The position numbers and the translations under genes are program-made. This document shows, in pieces, positions 50,001 through 61,600 of a stretch of 64,000 nucleotides of DNA; position 1 is the first letter of the stretch; every line of letters starts with the position of its first letter. Where the stretch lies: assembly GCA_963402885.1 (NCBI GenBank), contig OY727097.1, positions 31,489,401 to 31,553,400 of the forward strand. Direction: 5' to 3'. This stretch comes from Antedon bifida. Taxonomy: Eukaryota; Echinodermata; Crinoidea; Comatulida; Antedonidae. The notes under the pieces were generated by a model, which ran no database searches, was not told the DNA's origin, and saw only the letters and a list, made by a program, of their open reading frames with translations.

Positions 50001-51017
50001 CAATCCAAAGTATACTTCTCAAACCATCTTCCTCGATACGCTCCACCGGGCACCCCAGCACCTCTCAAGCTTGTTAAAATTATTGATGCAGTAGGTTTTC
50101 TTTTATTATTTATTTTATATTCTTGTCAGTGATCTTTTTAGAGTATATAATAATAATAATATCCTGGATTTATATAGCGCCTAATATTATTTGTTTTGTT
50201 TTGAAATATTATAAATTTTGGAAAAATGCCTAACGTTTTGCAATTTTTTAAGTAGTTTATATCAGCTGCTGCTTTTACGGATTTTTTCAAGAGCTTTTCC
50301 AACTTTCATCCTTGATTGACACCGAAGTGTTTAATATTCAAATTGGAATATTTGTATAATAAACTATTGATACCTGATTATATTTCTTTGTTCTTACAGT
50401 GTCCTTTCCAGATCACTGATCAAACACCAATGAGTACTGTAGTGGAGATGTTTAGGAAGCTGGGCTTAAGACTGTGCTTAGTATCACACAATGGGTAAGC
50501 ATACACTAACAAAATATCAGCATATCTAAGACTTTTAGCAAATTCAGTTCAATACCATCTTTTTTTTTGAAATCTTTGTTTCATAGATGGTTTGGTAATA
50601 AGACAAGTTCTTTTACTTCTTTTTCCAATCCCAGAAACAGTTCTTATTTATTGTTACCATTTAAGTTATTGTATATGTATGCTTCTTTTATTTCTTGAAC
50701 TGTTTCTAAATGAATGTTGAATGAATCGTATAGAAAAGAAACATAATCACGTATAAATTAACAAATTGAAAACAAATATATATGCTTAAATAAGCTTTTG
50801 GATAATCAATTCCAAGTAATATGTCTCATCATAACTAAGATATTTAAGTGTTCTAGCATTTTCAACCACCTAATCATCATGTAATTTTGTTTACTATTGA
50901 TAAATAATTTTTTGTGATTGTTGCAGACGAGTACTTGGCGTAATAACGAAAAAAGACGTTCTGCGTCATATAGCAGAAATGGACCAACAAGACCCTGGCT
51001 CGATACTATTCCATTGA
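44005..51017 (+). CDS. CLC-3/4/5-type endosomal 2Cl-/H+ exchanger
   Basis: Seventeen coding exons: 44005-44161, 44992-45207, 45466-45785, 46117-46323, 46474-46554, 46848-47030, 47146-47235, 47450-47574, 47937-48167, 48415-48533, 48871-48985, 49138-49233, 49506-49564, 49721-49828, 49966-50090, 50400-50494, 50927-51017; 805 residues, frame intact. The closest relatives are vertebrate CLCN3, CLCN4 and CLCN5, and it is probably the single ancestor of all three. Such proteins acidify endosomes by swapping chloride for protons. Filter motif GSGIPE has Ser227; GKEGP has gating Glu270; the end of exon 5 has proton Glu327 in FSLEE. The 57-residue spacing between the two glutamates equals that in CLC-5, which marks an exchanger rather than a channel. 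Two CBS domains end the protein ([16 protein letters not shown]... and [20 protein letters not shown]). The N-terminus has acidic dileucine signals ([11 protein letters not shown]). AATAAA follows at about 51040. Confidence 0.96.
44290..44453. mobile_element. MITE family 1, full copy in CLC intron 1
   Basis: Best-preserved long copy: TAAAGCTCTGTCTACACTATC at the left, GATAGTGTAGACACGCTTTA at the right, two internal 'cccaaatatggtagtgatatg'-type units, and the 'catgtccatatatagg' centre. Confidence 0.85.
45869..46018. mobile_element. Inverted-repeat element in CLC intron 3
   Basis: The left side (CAGTGGCCATATTAACC, 'agacttaggctaaggg') and right side ('ctcacttaagtttgattggt', 'actgccactgg') are imperfect inverted repeats. 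The same element recurs in intron 5. Confidence 0.55.
46565..46641. mobile_element. Inverted-repeat element in CLC intron 5, shorter copy
   Basis: 'gtggccatattcaacaatcacacttaggctaagtg', given here in part, is followed by CACTTAAGTGTGGTTGGTAA. It is a shorter relative of the 45869 copy. Confidence 0.55.
47590..47835. repeat. (TTCATTC)-type low-complexity repeat in CLC intron 8
   Basis: Blocks of TTCATTCATTCAATCTTTCA and TTTTTCATTCTTTCTTTTCA alternate for about 245 bases. Two plus-strand frames stay open across it only because the repeat lacks stop codons. Confidence 0.9.
49856..49895. repeat. MITE family 1, right-end fragment in CLC intron 14
   Basis: Only 'tttttgtcacactagtttga' and 'tagtgtagacagagctttagg' remain. 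Confidence 0.7.
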
Positions 51018-52270
51018 AATTACTTGGTATTTTGAGATTAAATAAACACTAGAGGGTGAACCTCTTCAATGGATGGTGTATAATATGTGGATGGGACTGA
51101 TGTTGGTCCTTGTCATTTTATGAAAAGAAAGTTTTTACAAAAAGATGATTTGTAATGAGGAAGATTGGAATCTGTTTTGAATCCAACTTATTGCAGCATG
51201 GTTTAAAACAAAGAAACATGTAGTTGTGAAAATGGCAACGTGAGATACTACAGTAGGCCAGTACACTTCCATTAAGAATTTGATGAAGCATTTCAACATT
51301 ATACCATCTCCCTGATTATACAGTATAATATAATGTTAGATTTTTATCATATTTATATAAATAAATGTCATTATTTATTTCTTTAAATGTCTGTTTTATA
51401 ACTAATTTTAACATGATTTCTTATCAATGATTACATACTTTACATTATTTTTTGTGTAGGATATTCATATTAGCATATTTAATGTATAGTATACTTTTTT
51501 CCCCTCAACTATTTTATTAAGCATATTAACCTAAAAAAAATAACCCAAAAAGTAGTTTATTTGAAAATAGTTTATTACATATCAAATTATGTACATTTAA
51601 GAAAATATTTTATATATTTAAGTTAAAACCTTGTTATAACCATTCCAATAATAAAGTATGAATAAGGAATTTTCTGCATAAATTATGACGCAACGCAATG
51701 ACGTACGCGCAACACACGTACAGTAATTTTCAAAACAAGAGTTCGGATGATTTGTCGCTTGTGATTGGACAACCTACTCGTGTCACTTTACGTTCTTACA
51801 TTGCGTCCTAGTAAAGGACGTTAGCGCAACGCAAGTGAGTTGACCAATGACAAAGGACAGTTTGAATAATCCACTGCGTGTGATTGGTCAATCTACTTGC
51901 GTTGCGCGTACGTCTTTGTTCTGCGTCGTAATTAAGTGGGAAACAAGTAGGTAACAACTTGTGCAATTCACAGTTTTAAAAAGAAAATAAAAAACACAAT
52001 AATAAAGTGGATTAAAATAGAACTTATTTTTATTGTCAAAATAGCATCGTTGGCTTAATTCTTTTAGTTTGATTTTGCGTACGCTGCAACCTTCAATCGA
52101 CTTGAAAAGACAATTTTAACATCACAATTGACACCCAGGCCTAGTACTTTTCATGGTACATTCACAAACTGTCTGTAACTATCGCCTACACATTTAACCT
52201 TTTTAGTAAAATAAATAATAAAACATAGCATATTTTTTCATTGTAAAAAGAAATGTATATTATATTCTTG
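51018..52270. other. Tail-to-tail spacer between the CLC gene and DUF229 copy A
   Basis: The CLC 3' untranslated region starts at 51018 (AATAAA at about 51040, further signals at about 51357 and 51650). A double palindromic element fills 51687-51948. The DUF229 copy A 3' end is on the right; a minus-strand AATAAA lies near 52030. Confidence 0.55.
51687..51948. mobile_element. Palindromic elements (family 2), two merged copies
   Basis: Two arrays of the family's inverted CTTGTGATTGG / CCAATGACAA blocks run in succession (about 51687-51815 and 51816-51948). The right end is AAGTGGGAAACAAG; the left 'ggttccc' end is lost. Confidence 0.6.
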
Positions 52271-55200
52271 TTAAGTAAGAATTGTATATTCATAACTAGC
52301 TGTATAATTATAATCCCACTTTAAATTAACCTCCTTTCGTACCATCACAACAAGAAATGGCGTCATACCTGGACCGAGCTCGCTTTGTACAGGTGACGGG
52401 GAACTTATTAGCATATTTTCTGTAACTATATGCAAATATAATATATATTTTATATACATACAGTGGTTCGCCGCTTCCAGTACCACACCTGCGATGTTTA
52501 ATCTTGTGAAAATAACTAAACAGTCTTTATGTATGTGTTTGAGTCTTGTATTGCTACCAAATACGGACGGATAGTTGAGTAACTTGTGTGGAACTTCTTT
52601 CTGATTGGTTGTTTTATTATGCGTTAATGCGCAAACGCATAAATGTGTTGAAACGCTCGAGTTATGCGCGCATTTATCAAAAGGTCTATAACGCGTTACA
52701 CGGTTGTACGCTACGAACTTCATTCCCGCCGCTTCGCGTTTAACAACTTTTAAAACCACCATAAACAGCTCCATGGTATTGGGATCATCCGGATTGGCGA
52801 TGTACAGGTTCATTTTTACTTCGTGATCTCCATTCTAATAGCAATAAATTGTAATATACTTAGATATATTTTAAATTCGGTTCGTTGTCATGACGTACAC
52901 TACAGTAGGTTTAACTTAGAAATAATAAATTAACTTACCGCACTGTATCTTTGCTTGATGTTTCCAAAATGGCGTGCGATTAGCCGTTGGCATGAACCAA
53001 ACCCTCTCTTCGTATCTGGATTTGATTTACGGTATTGTTCCTGAATGGCGTTGTTGATGGTACCAAGTGCAAACTCCGCCAATAGTGCGTACCGCGCATC
53101 ATTTGATGCAACTTTTTCAAAATCTTGACAAATACAAACATTTGGTTCGATTCTAGGAATGTCACTACACGATCTGTTTGATGGAATTTCAGAAAATATT
53201 CCATCAGGTTTAATGGAATATTGTTTATGTTTCTCATCTAAGTTTCCTAATTTTGTTTCACTTAAAAACCTCAAAGCATAATGAAGATCTAAAATGCTGA
53301 CAAGTCGCTGTTGGTTGATTCTTAATGAGTTCAAACGCTTTTGTCCTAAAGTTTCAGCAACTCCCGGTGGAACAAGCATGTATAAAACAGAGTGGAACAT
53401 CTCCACTCTAGCTTCTTCGGCCCGCTTAATGTATTCACCGTACGTGTTTCCATGATCAGACATGATGATAGTAAGTGTGTTATTTAACTCTGATACAGTT
53501 TTTATATAAGCTGCCAAATCCTTGTCGAAGGTTTGTATTCGGCGGCCATGCTCATCATGTGCGACATTCAAGAGTGTAAAATGAAAAAATGGCTGATCGT
53601 TTCTTTCTAAGATTGTTTGCCGCTTAGTAAGATAATCTAGAATGTACTGATGTTGATATTTCCCATTGTAACATATTGAAGGTGAACTTAGGAAGGGATC
53701 TCTAAGACCGTTTTCATTTAAGATCTCACAACTTGCTAGTGTCATGTCTATGCGGTCAATTCCAGCTTTATCAATTGACTTTCTAAACTTTTGCCATCTT
53801 AACTTGGTATCGTCGCCTGAATCATATGCTAACATATTTCTGATCAACCCCCACTCGCCTTGCCAACACAAATCTTCAGTGTACATGGTTTCAAAATCCT
53901 GGTCTTTGAATCCATCTAATAGACGTTTAATATTAATAGGGGTCGGTGGTGCGTTATACACTTCAAATGGTTCTTCCTCTTGGTACAGCTCACCAGAGAA
54001 CAGTGCCTCTAAATTATTATATGTTTTACCTTTTAAAGACTGAAACAATTCAAAGTTAAAAACGTGTGTTTTGTTTAATTGACGAAGACTTTCCAAACTT
54101 GTAGGCATTGATCGTAAAAAATGGCTATGGGAGACTGAGTCAAGTAACAGGATGTTGATGTTGATGTGGTCATGGGATGTTTTCTTTGTCTGTTTGGTTT
54201 TACTTAATATGGGAGGTACAACTAGTAATTGAATCCCCATATTATTCACAAAATCTTTACCATTTGTACTGTTGAAATCAACATATTTTGCAAATCTTAT
54301 GAAATAAAATCCGTAGTTATCAACCATTTTGTCGAACAATCTGTTTAGATGACTCTCAAGATGTCTAGTGGAAGCAAACTTCTGCCATTCTAGTTTTCCT
54401 GTCTTATTATTGATCTCTCCCAATAAAACGTGTTTTCTTGCATTTGTTGTCTCTGAACATTTTATGTTTGCTTGAAATTCAAACGGTTCCTGCAATTAAA
54501 GGAGAATGCAATGTTAAAACGTACATATCATTGTTGAAATACACATGAAATGTATAATTTCTGATCTTAAAAAGACTTTTAGGATGTTAGAACAATTTTA
54601 AATAAATTTATATATTTAAAAATATGAAAAATGAAACGGAAACGAGAAAATAATTCTAATACTTACTATAACTTCACATATGTTGTTAATTTGTTGGTGT
54701 TCGCATGTAGTAACAGGAGATGAGAAAAAAAGCTCATCAGCTAAAAGACAAGATTCAACATCAGGTTTGGCTCGCTGGCATCCCTCCTGACGTAGAGGAA
54801 GACTTGGGTTATATCTCAACTCCGTGTGGCATTCTTTAAAAGTATACTGTAACGGGACCAGGATGAAAAGATATATAGGCCTATTAAAACGATAGTTACA
54901 AATTCTTATTTTTAGATTGATTCTAGCGGTTCACTTTCCTTTACAGTAACTTTCTAATTTACAAGATAATCTGGGATAATATCTAAATCATTTGGTTTCT
55001 GGTAATGGACAAACTGAGCTACTTTAATCATAAGGCGTATGAGTGCGAGGACCCGGATTAGAAAGCCTCCTAGATTTTCTGCAGTTGACATACTTTAGTA
55101 GTAGGTAATGACATAATAACCAACGTTGCATTTAATTGTGTTAAAAAGTATGGAATTAAATCCGTTGACAATGCAACCAAATCAAGTTTGTACAATGCCT

Positions 55201-55755
55201 ATACCTTTTCTTCTTTTATGAAAAAACCAGCCGGTTTGTGTATCTCTTCAAAGCTATGCTTACTTCCGTAGCGTATGATTATGAAGTACAAGGATAAAAA
55301 TAAAGCGACTCCAACTATTAGTTTCCCCTTCCTTCCGCATTTGTTCACTTTTTCTGTTTTGATTTCACGTTCCACGATCTTGTTCTCAATATTCTGTCTC
55401 TTGCAATGGTGATTATAATTATATGTTATATGTGATTATTGTCCTAAGTGCCTTATTTACAAATGCTATGGATGACTAAAACTATTCATTCCACAATTGT
55501 GACGAAAGAAGTTTTGGTTTCAATCTTTTATTATATTAAAAATATATAATGTTTCATAACGTAACTTCAACTACATATTTTAATTTTATTTTCAGTCACA
55601 CTCGACAGCGGGAAACCAACCACTAACATTATATAATGATTTATTATGATATTAAATTAAAATGCTTTAAATATTATGTAATTGAAATAATGGTAAATTA
55701 AAAATGAAAAAATTAAATGATAAATACATACTGTAAACCAAGAAATACACGCCAT
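52271..55755 (-). CDS. DUF229 (sulfatase-like) membrane-anchored protein, copy A
   Basis: Exons, 5' to 3': 55755-55732 (tentative, 8 codons), 55399-55205, 54846-54667, 54489-52939, 52834-52271; 837 residues if the first exon is right. The family belongs to the alkaline-phosphatase/sulfatase superfamily; its substrate is unknown to me. Exon 2 gives a type II anchor after basic residues (GRKGKLIVGVALFLSLYFII). The ectodomain has LLLDSVSHSHFLRSMP, where Asp plus a following Ser or His are candidate metal/nucleophile residues, and MSDHGNTYGEY, the Asp-His-Gly metal motif. The end of exon 4 is CQRLIARHFGNIKQR. The last exon is a separate ~180-residue domain, probably beta-rich, with paired cysteines. 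Exon 2 uses a weak acceptor (TTGCAAG), so the 5' end is the least certain part. Head-to-tail with copy B. Confidence 0.82.
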
Positions 55756-57006
55756 TGTAAGTTCTCACGAGATATTCCCATATGAAGTGATGACAAATTA
55801 ACAATCAATACTTTCTTAATTTTAAATGCCTAATGAAAATAAAGAATGATTTTATCGAGCTTTCGAGGTGTTTTTTTTCATGACGCGCCACTCGACTATA
55901 CGCGCATAAAAAGAAAAATAATTCCGCGCATGCTCATATATTTATAAGCATGCGTAGATCGTAAAGCTATATTATACTAGATATAATGTATTAACTTCAA
56001 TGTTCAACGGACCACATATTTTCATGATACATTTTATTATTATTATTGTAAATCAATACGGTAACATTCTTATTACCTGATGGACTATCTCAATTCTGCA
56101 ATTACAAAATACGGACCAAAATTTATGTTTTTTATTTGTTTATTTATTCAATTTCCAGGTATACAAACAGAAAGAAACCACCATTATACAAACAAGTGTG
56201 GATGGAGTACCCTGAGGATTGCCAACAGTGCCTTATTTACAAATGCTATGGATGACTAAAACTATTCATTCCACAATTGTGACGAAAGAAGTTTTGGTTT
56301 CAATCTTTTATTATATTAAAAATATATAATGTTTCATAACGTAACTTCAACTACATATTTTAATTTTATTTTCAGTCACACTCGACAGCGGGAAACCAAC
56401 CACTAACATTATATAATGATTTATTATGATATTAAATTAAAATGCTTTAAATATTATGTAATTGAAATAATGGTAAATTAAAAATGAAAAAATTAAATGA
56501 TAAATACATACTGTAAACCAAGAAATACACGCCATTGTAAGTTCTCACGAGATATTCCCATATGAAGTGATGACAAATTAACAATCAATACTTTCTTAAT
56601 TTTAAATGCCTAATGAAAATAAAGAATGATTTTATCGAGCTTTCGAGGTGTTTTTTTTCATGACGCGCCACTCGACTATACGCGCATAAAAAGAAAAATA
56701 ATTCCGCGCATGCTCATATATTTATAAGCATGCGTAGATCGTAAAGCTATATTATACTAGATATAATGTATTAACTTCAATGTTCAACGGACCACATATT
56801 TTCATGATACATTTTATTATTATTATTGTAAATCAATACGGTAACATTCTTATTACCTGATGGACTATCTCAATTCTGCAATTACAAAATACGGACCAAA
56901 ATTTATGTTTTTTATTTGTTTATTTATTCAATTTCCAGGTATACAAACAGAAAGAAACCACCATTATACAAACAAGTGTGGATGGAGTACCCTGAGGATT
57001 GCCAAC
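55447..57006. repeat. Perfect 780-bp tandem duplication
   Basis: Bases 55447-56226 and 56227-57006 are identical row by row over 780 positions, including AT-rich non-coding runs. AGTGC occurs at 55447, 56227 and 57007, so the junction shows 5 bases of microhomology. The unit includes the tentative first exon of DUF229 copy A (55732-55755; second copy at 56512-56535) and presumably its promoter. Confidence 0.97.
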
Positions 57007-57377
57007 AGTGCAAGCACTATCAAAGTGGCTCTCCAATACTCCAAACCACATACATACATCACATATAAATTGAAAACACACATTAACTTTAAAATATATA
57101 AAATACAGATCAAAAGATTTATAAATATGAAAACTACAGTATAACATAATAGTAAAATTCAGAATAAAAAAGGTAAAAGTACTTTCATGGTGCATTTTAT
57201 TATTATTATTATTATATCAAATCAATAACATTCTTATTATTCTTGATGTACTATATCAATTACAAAATACGGACCACCATAGTACTTTTATAATATCCTC
57301 TATTTAGGTCTAGTGTATCCTCAGCCAGGCCACTGTATTCTATACACACGTTATATTTAGTTCGGGCACGCGAATTT

Positions 57378-57520
57378 AAGCTCTGTCTACACTATCAAAC
57401 TAGTTTGACAAAAAAGTGTAATGTGTCCAAATATGGTAGTGATATATATCATCATGTCCATATATGGGCACATCACATTTTTTTGTCACATAAAGTTTGA
57501 TAGTGTAGACAGAGCTTAAG
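57378..57520. mobile_element. MITE family 1, full copy
   Basis: Very clean: TTAAGCTCTGTCTACACTAT to ATAGTGTAGACAGAGCTTAA, with near-perfect terminal inverted repeats of about 30 bases running into CAAACTAGTTTGACAAAAAA, one internal unit and the 'catgtccatatatgggcac' centre. It is probably one of the youngest insertions in the window. Confidence 0.9.
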
Positions 57521-57806
57521 CACACAATTGTTTGACGGAATGCAGACGATTGACGTTCAGTCATACAAGTGTGAACGTAACTTTAGTTTGGTATTAATGC
57601 TACTTTTAAGTGCACAGCATTCATCATTTGATGCAACTGTATAAAAATCTTTACTTCTAATCACCGGTCTTAAGGCAATTCACGTACGTACGATACATCG
57701 AATGTTAAATGTTAAAAAAGTTTACCAAAAGCAAGAAACTTGCATACACAATACAAAAGACATTTTTTTTATGATATTTAATATCATCAAAAAGCCATTA
57801 CCGAAA

Positions 57807-57923
57807 TTATATCAAAGGCAAAAACATTGTATTGTATTTTTCAGTTGGCGTCCAATGCACATAAATATATAACACACAAACTATAGTACCAACAATTAAT
57901 ATTTTTAAATTGTGTCTCTTCAT
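57807..57923 (-). pseudogene. Orphan DUF229 anchor exon (decayed)
   Basis: The minus-strand ATG at 57923 opens MKRHNLKILIVGTIVCVLY, which matches the copy B first exon (MKKHNFKILIVFTIIFVLY). After that an extra base shifts the frame relative to copy B, and neither frame reaches a usable donor; the ATG frame stops at 57807. No following DUF229 exon lies between it and copy A's own anchor exon. It is either a remnant of another copy or a lost alternative first exon of copy A. Confidence 0.7.
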
Positions 57924-58241
57924 TTCCAACGATGGCTTAGGCATATATCTTCTAATACGTTAAATCGATTATGAACGAACAAATGCCATCAATAAAACTA
58001 ACATTTTAAAAAATAAATTCAAAGCGATAAACACAAAGAAAATATTATTTTTACTCAAAATTTAATATCGTCAATAAAAAAGTAATTTCGAAAATTATCA
58101 CGAATCACGAACACTATTGTTAAATTATTATATAATATTGTTACTGAAATCCACTTATTATTTGGAATAATGGCATTTGATTAGCCTGCCTTTAATAGTT
58201 ACATCTCGTTAGCTTGGTGATTCGCATATTGTTTGCATTTG

Positions 58242-58530
58242 AATTGTAGACCTACAGTAAATCGAGTATCCAACGGGTTATAATGACCAATCTATGTACT
58301 GTATGTTAAATATTGTAATCGACGTATACTATCTCTATGTCTAATTGTAGACCTGCAGTAAATCGAGTATCCAACGGGTTATAATGAGCAAATAATGTCA
58401 AATAAGGTAATCTACGTATAATATCTCTATGTCTAATTGTAGACCTGCAGTAAATCGAGTATCCAACGGGTTATAATGAGCAAATAATATCAAATAAGGT
58501 AATCTACGTATAATATCTCTATGTCTAATA
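58242..58530. repeat. Three tandem ~92-101-bp units
   Basis: AATTGTAGACCTRCAGTAAA starts units at 58242, 58343 and 58435. Units 2 and 3 are almost identical; unit 1 differs in its middle. It lies just downstream of copy B. Confidence 0.9.
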
Positions 58531-58644
58531 GAACATGGATGATATTAAAGAGTGTAGCTTATTCTGACTGTAGTTGTCATTGGTTTTAGTGTGGTGTTGA
58601 GATTGTAAATCTTACGTCACACAACTAAAAACAGCAATAATTGC

Positions 58645-61600
58645 TTAAACATCTCTCAAATTATAATCAACTGTATAATTAAAATCCCAATTGTGTGAAT
58701 TATCCATCTGGGTCATTACAACAAGAAATGACATCATTCCAGGCCAAAGGTCAACTTTTACTGGTGACCCAGAGCTCAATATCAGATTTGCTGTAGTAAT
58801 ATCCACCTTAAGAGAGTATACTCTATCTGTACATTGGTTTGATGCTTCTAAAACAACCCCTAATTTGTTTTTTCTTGTAAAAATAAATAAACATTTATTA
58901 TGTATTGGTTTAATTACTGTTTTAGTGTCAAATATTGCTGGATAGGTAGGTGGTAAATTCACCGGTGGCGGTATTTCGTTTTGATTGAGTTGGTGTTGGG
59001 TTTTTGACAATGAACAAATGCAGAATTTAGTAGTAACACCTTTATCAGAACAGGTTTCAAATGGTTTGTAAGGCGTCAACCGTTCAAATGTCGCAAAATT
59101 GATGTCTTCGCCTTTTTTCAGAGGAACAATCAGAACAACCATAATTATTTCAATGAAAGTTGAGATATCTGGATGTGGAATGTACAAGTCCATTTTTACT
59201 TCTGTATCTCCATTCTAAAATAAAAGATGGCTTAGAAATAACAAACATGCTGTATTTTAGGCCTTCTACTTATAATTTATTTTTCTTAAACTAAAGAATC
59301 TTACCTTTTTAGTTCTTTGCTTGATGTTTCCAAAATGGCGTGCGACTAGCCGTTGGCATGAACCAAACCCTCTCTTCGTATCTGGATTTGATTTACGGTA
59401 TTGTTCCTGAATGGCGTTGTTTATGGTACCAAGTCCAAACTCCGCTAGAAGCTCGTAGCGTTCATCATTTGATACATCCTTATCGTAATCTTTACAGATA
59501 CAAATATTTGGTTCGATTCTGGGAATGTCATCACATGACCTATTAAGTGTTATTTCAGAAAATATTCCACCAGGATGTATCAAATACTTCTGGTGATCTG
59601 CATCTACTTTTTCTTGTTTACCTAGGCCTAAGAATCTTAGAGCATAATGAAGGTCCAAAATGCTAACAAGACGTTGTTGGTTTAATCGCAATGCCCGCAT
59701 TCTCTCTTCTCCCAAGGTGTTGGCAACGCCAACTGGAACGATCATAAACAAGAAAGAGTGAGTCATCTCTAATCTACCTTCCTCAGTTCTACTGATATAT
59801 TCACCGTAAGAATTTCCATGATCCGATAAAAATATTGTAAGCGTGTTATTTAACTCTGAAACAGATTTTACATAGTCTGACAAATCTTTATCCAAAGTTT
59901 GTATTCGGCGACCATGCTGCTCATGACCAACATTCAAGAGTGTAAAATGAAAAAATGGCTGGCCATTCCTTTCTAACATCGTTTGCCGCTTAGTAAGGTA
60001 ATCTAGGATGTACTGATGTTGATATTGTCCATTGTAACATATTGAAGGTGAACCTAGGAAGGGATATTTAATGTTATTGCTATCTAATATCTCACAGCTT
60101 GCTAGCATCATATCTACACGATCAACCCCAGCTTCGTCAAGTGAAATCTTGAAGTTTTTCCACCTTTTATTCATATCACGTTCTTTGTATACTAAAAGAT
60201 GCCTCATAATACCCCATTCGCCTTGCCAACATAAATCATCTGTATACATGGTCTCAAAACCACGGTTCTTATATTCTTTGAAAAAATATTTCAAATTGAC
60301 AGTGGGTGGTAGCTTGCTATTTTCAAACGGTCCTCTAAAGTACAGCTCACCAGAAAACAGTGCATGAAGGTTTTCATAAGTATGAACTCTCAAAGACTGA
60401 AATAATTCAAAGTTGAATACTTTTGTTTGTTTTAATTGACGAAGACTTTTCAAGCTGTTAGGCATTGAGCGTAGAAAGTGACTATGGGAGACAGAGTCAA
60501 GTAACAGAATGTTGATGTTGATTTTGTTTAGATTTGTCTCCTGGAATTGTTTTGATTTACTTAAAACTGAAGGCACAATCAGTAATTGTGTTGAATCTCC
60601 CTTTCCATTTACACTGTTAGCATCTGTTGCAAATCTTATAAAATAAAATCCGTAGTTGTCAACCTGTTTGTCGAACAATCTGTTTAGATGACTCTCAAGA
60701 TGTCTAGTGGAAGCAAAATCTTGCCATTCTAGTTGTCCTGTCTTATTATTGATCTCTCCCAATAAAACGTTTTTATTTGCATTTAATTTCTCCGAACATT
60801 TTACTTGTACTTTGAATTCAAACGGTTCCTGTAATGAAAGGAGAACACAACCTTACACATATTAGTGGACCACCCCAATAGCACTTTATATAAAGAAACA
60901 TGTGTCTTGGGTTGCCGCATCACACTCCATGTTCATACTGGATTATTCAACTCATTTAAAATGGTCCCTGCTTAATAAACACGTACAATATAACTGGTTA
61001 AAACATACAAGAACGAAGAGAATAACTCGTGATATTGATTGATAAAAATTAAAAATTAGGAATGTTGTTTCTAAACAAATAACAATAGGCCTAATGTACC
61101 TGAGAATAAGAACGTTATTTAACACAATGAAAATGAAAATAACCTACTACAATTTCACATATGTTGTTAATTTGTTGGTGTTGGCATGTAGCTACAGGAG
61201 ATGAGAAAAAAAGCTTATCAGCTAAAAGACAAGATTCAACGTCAGGTATGGCACGTTGGCATCCCTCCTGACGTAGAGGAAGACTGGCATCATATCTCAG
61301 CTTCGTGTGGCATTCTTCTGAAGTAGGGCTATACTGTAACAAACATTATTTAAAGCAAATTATTAGGTTTATCTTTTATTTGAGCAGGCATATTTTACTG
61401 AATAATTGCAAAATTGATGTACAAACACAACTCATATTTTTCTATATGCTATGGTATGCTATAGTTCGATTTTTTATTAAATTTCTCTAACTTTGGTTAA
61501 TGTAGTAGTGCCATAATCCCTGTCTAATTTCTATTTTTGATAAAGCCTCTTGGAAGAACACATTCGTTACAATATTGCATTTTAGTTTAATGCAGTTTTA

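Larger units (their letters stand above)
55756..58644. other. Spacer between DUF229 copies A and B
   Basis: Contains most of the 780-bp duplication, a MITE family 1 copy (57378-57520), a decayed anchor exon (57807-57923), and a three-unit tandem repeat (58242-58530). Copy B ends at 58645. No intact gene was found. Confidence 0.6.

Noticed and set aside
50148..50190. A gene-regulatory signal at 'ggatttatatagcgcc'
   Set aside because: The word after a (TAA)n run is typical of dispersed repeat tails in marine invertebrates (a similar one is near 32818); no function is implied.
53744..54043. Plus-strand frames opposite the DUF229 exons (also at 58691 and 60071)
   Set aside because: They are shadows of the conserved minus-strand coding exons, with no splice or similarity support.
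56860..57195. Short frames on both strands in the second 780-bp unit
   Set aside because: No recognisable domain, and they overlap each other in AT-rich duplicated non-coding DNA.
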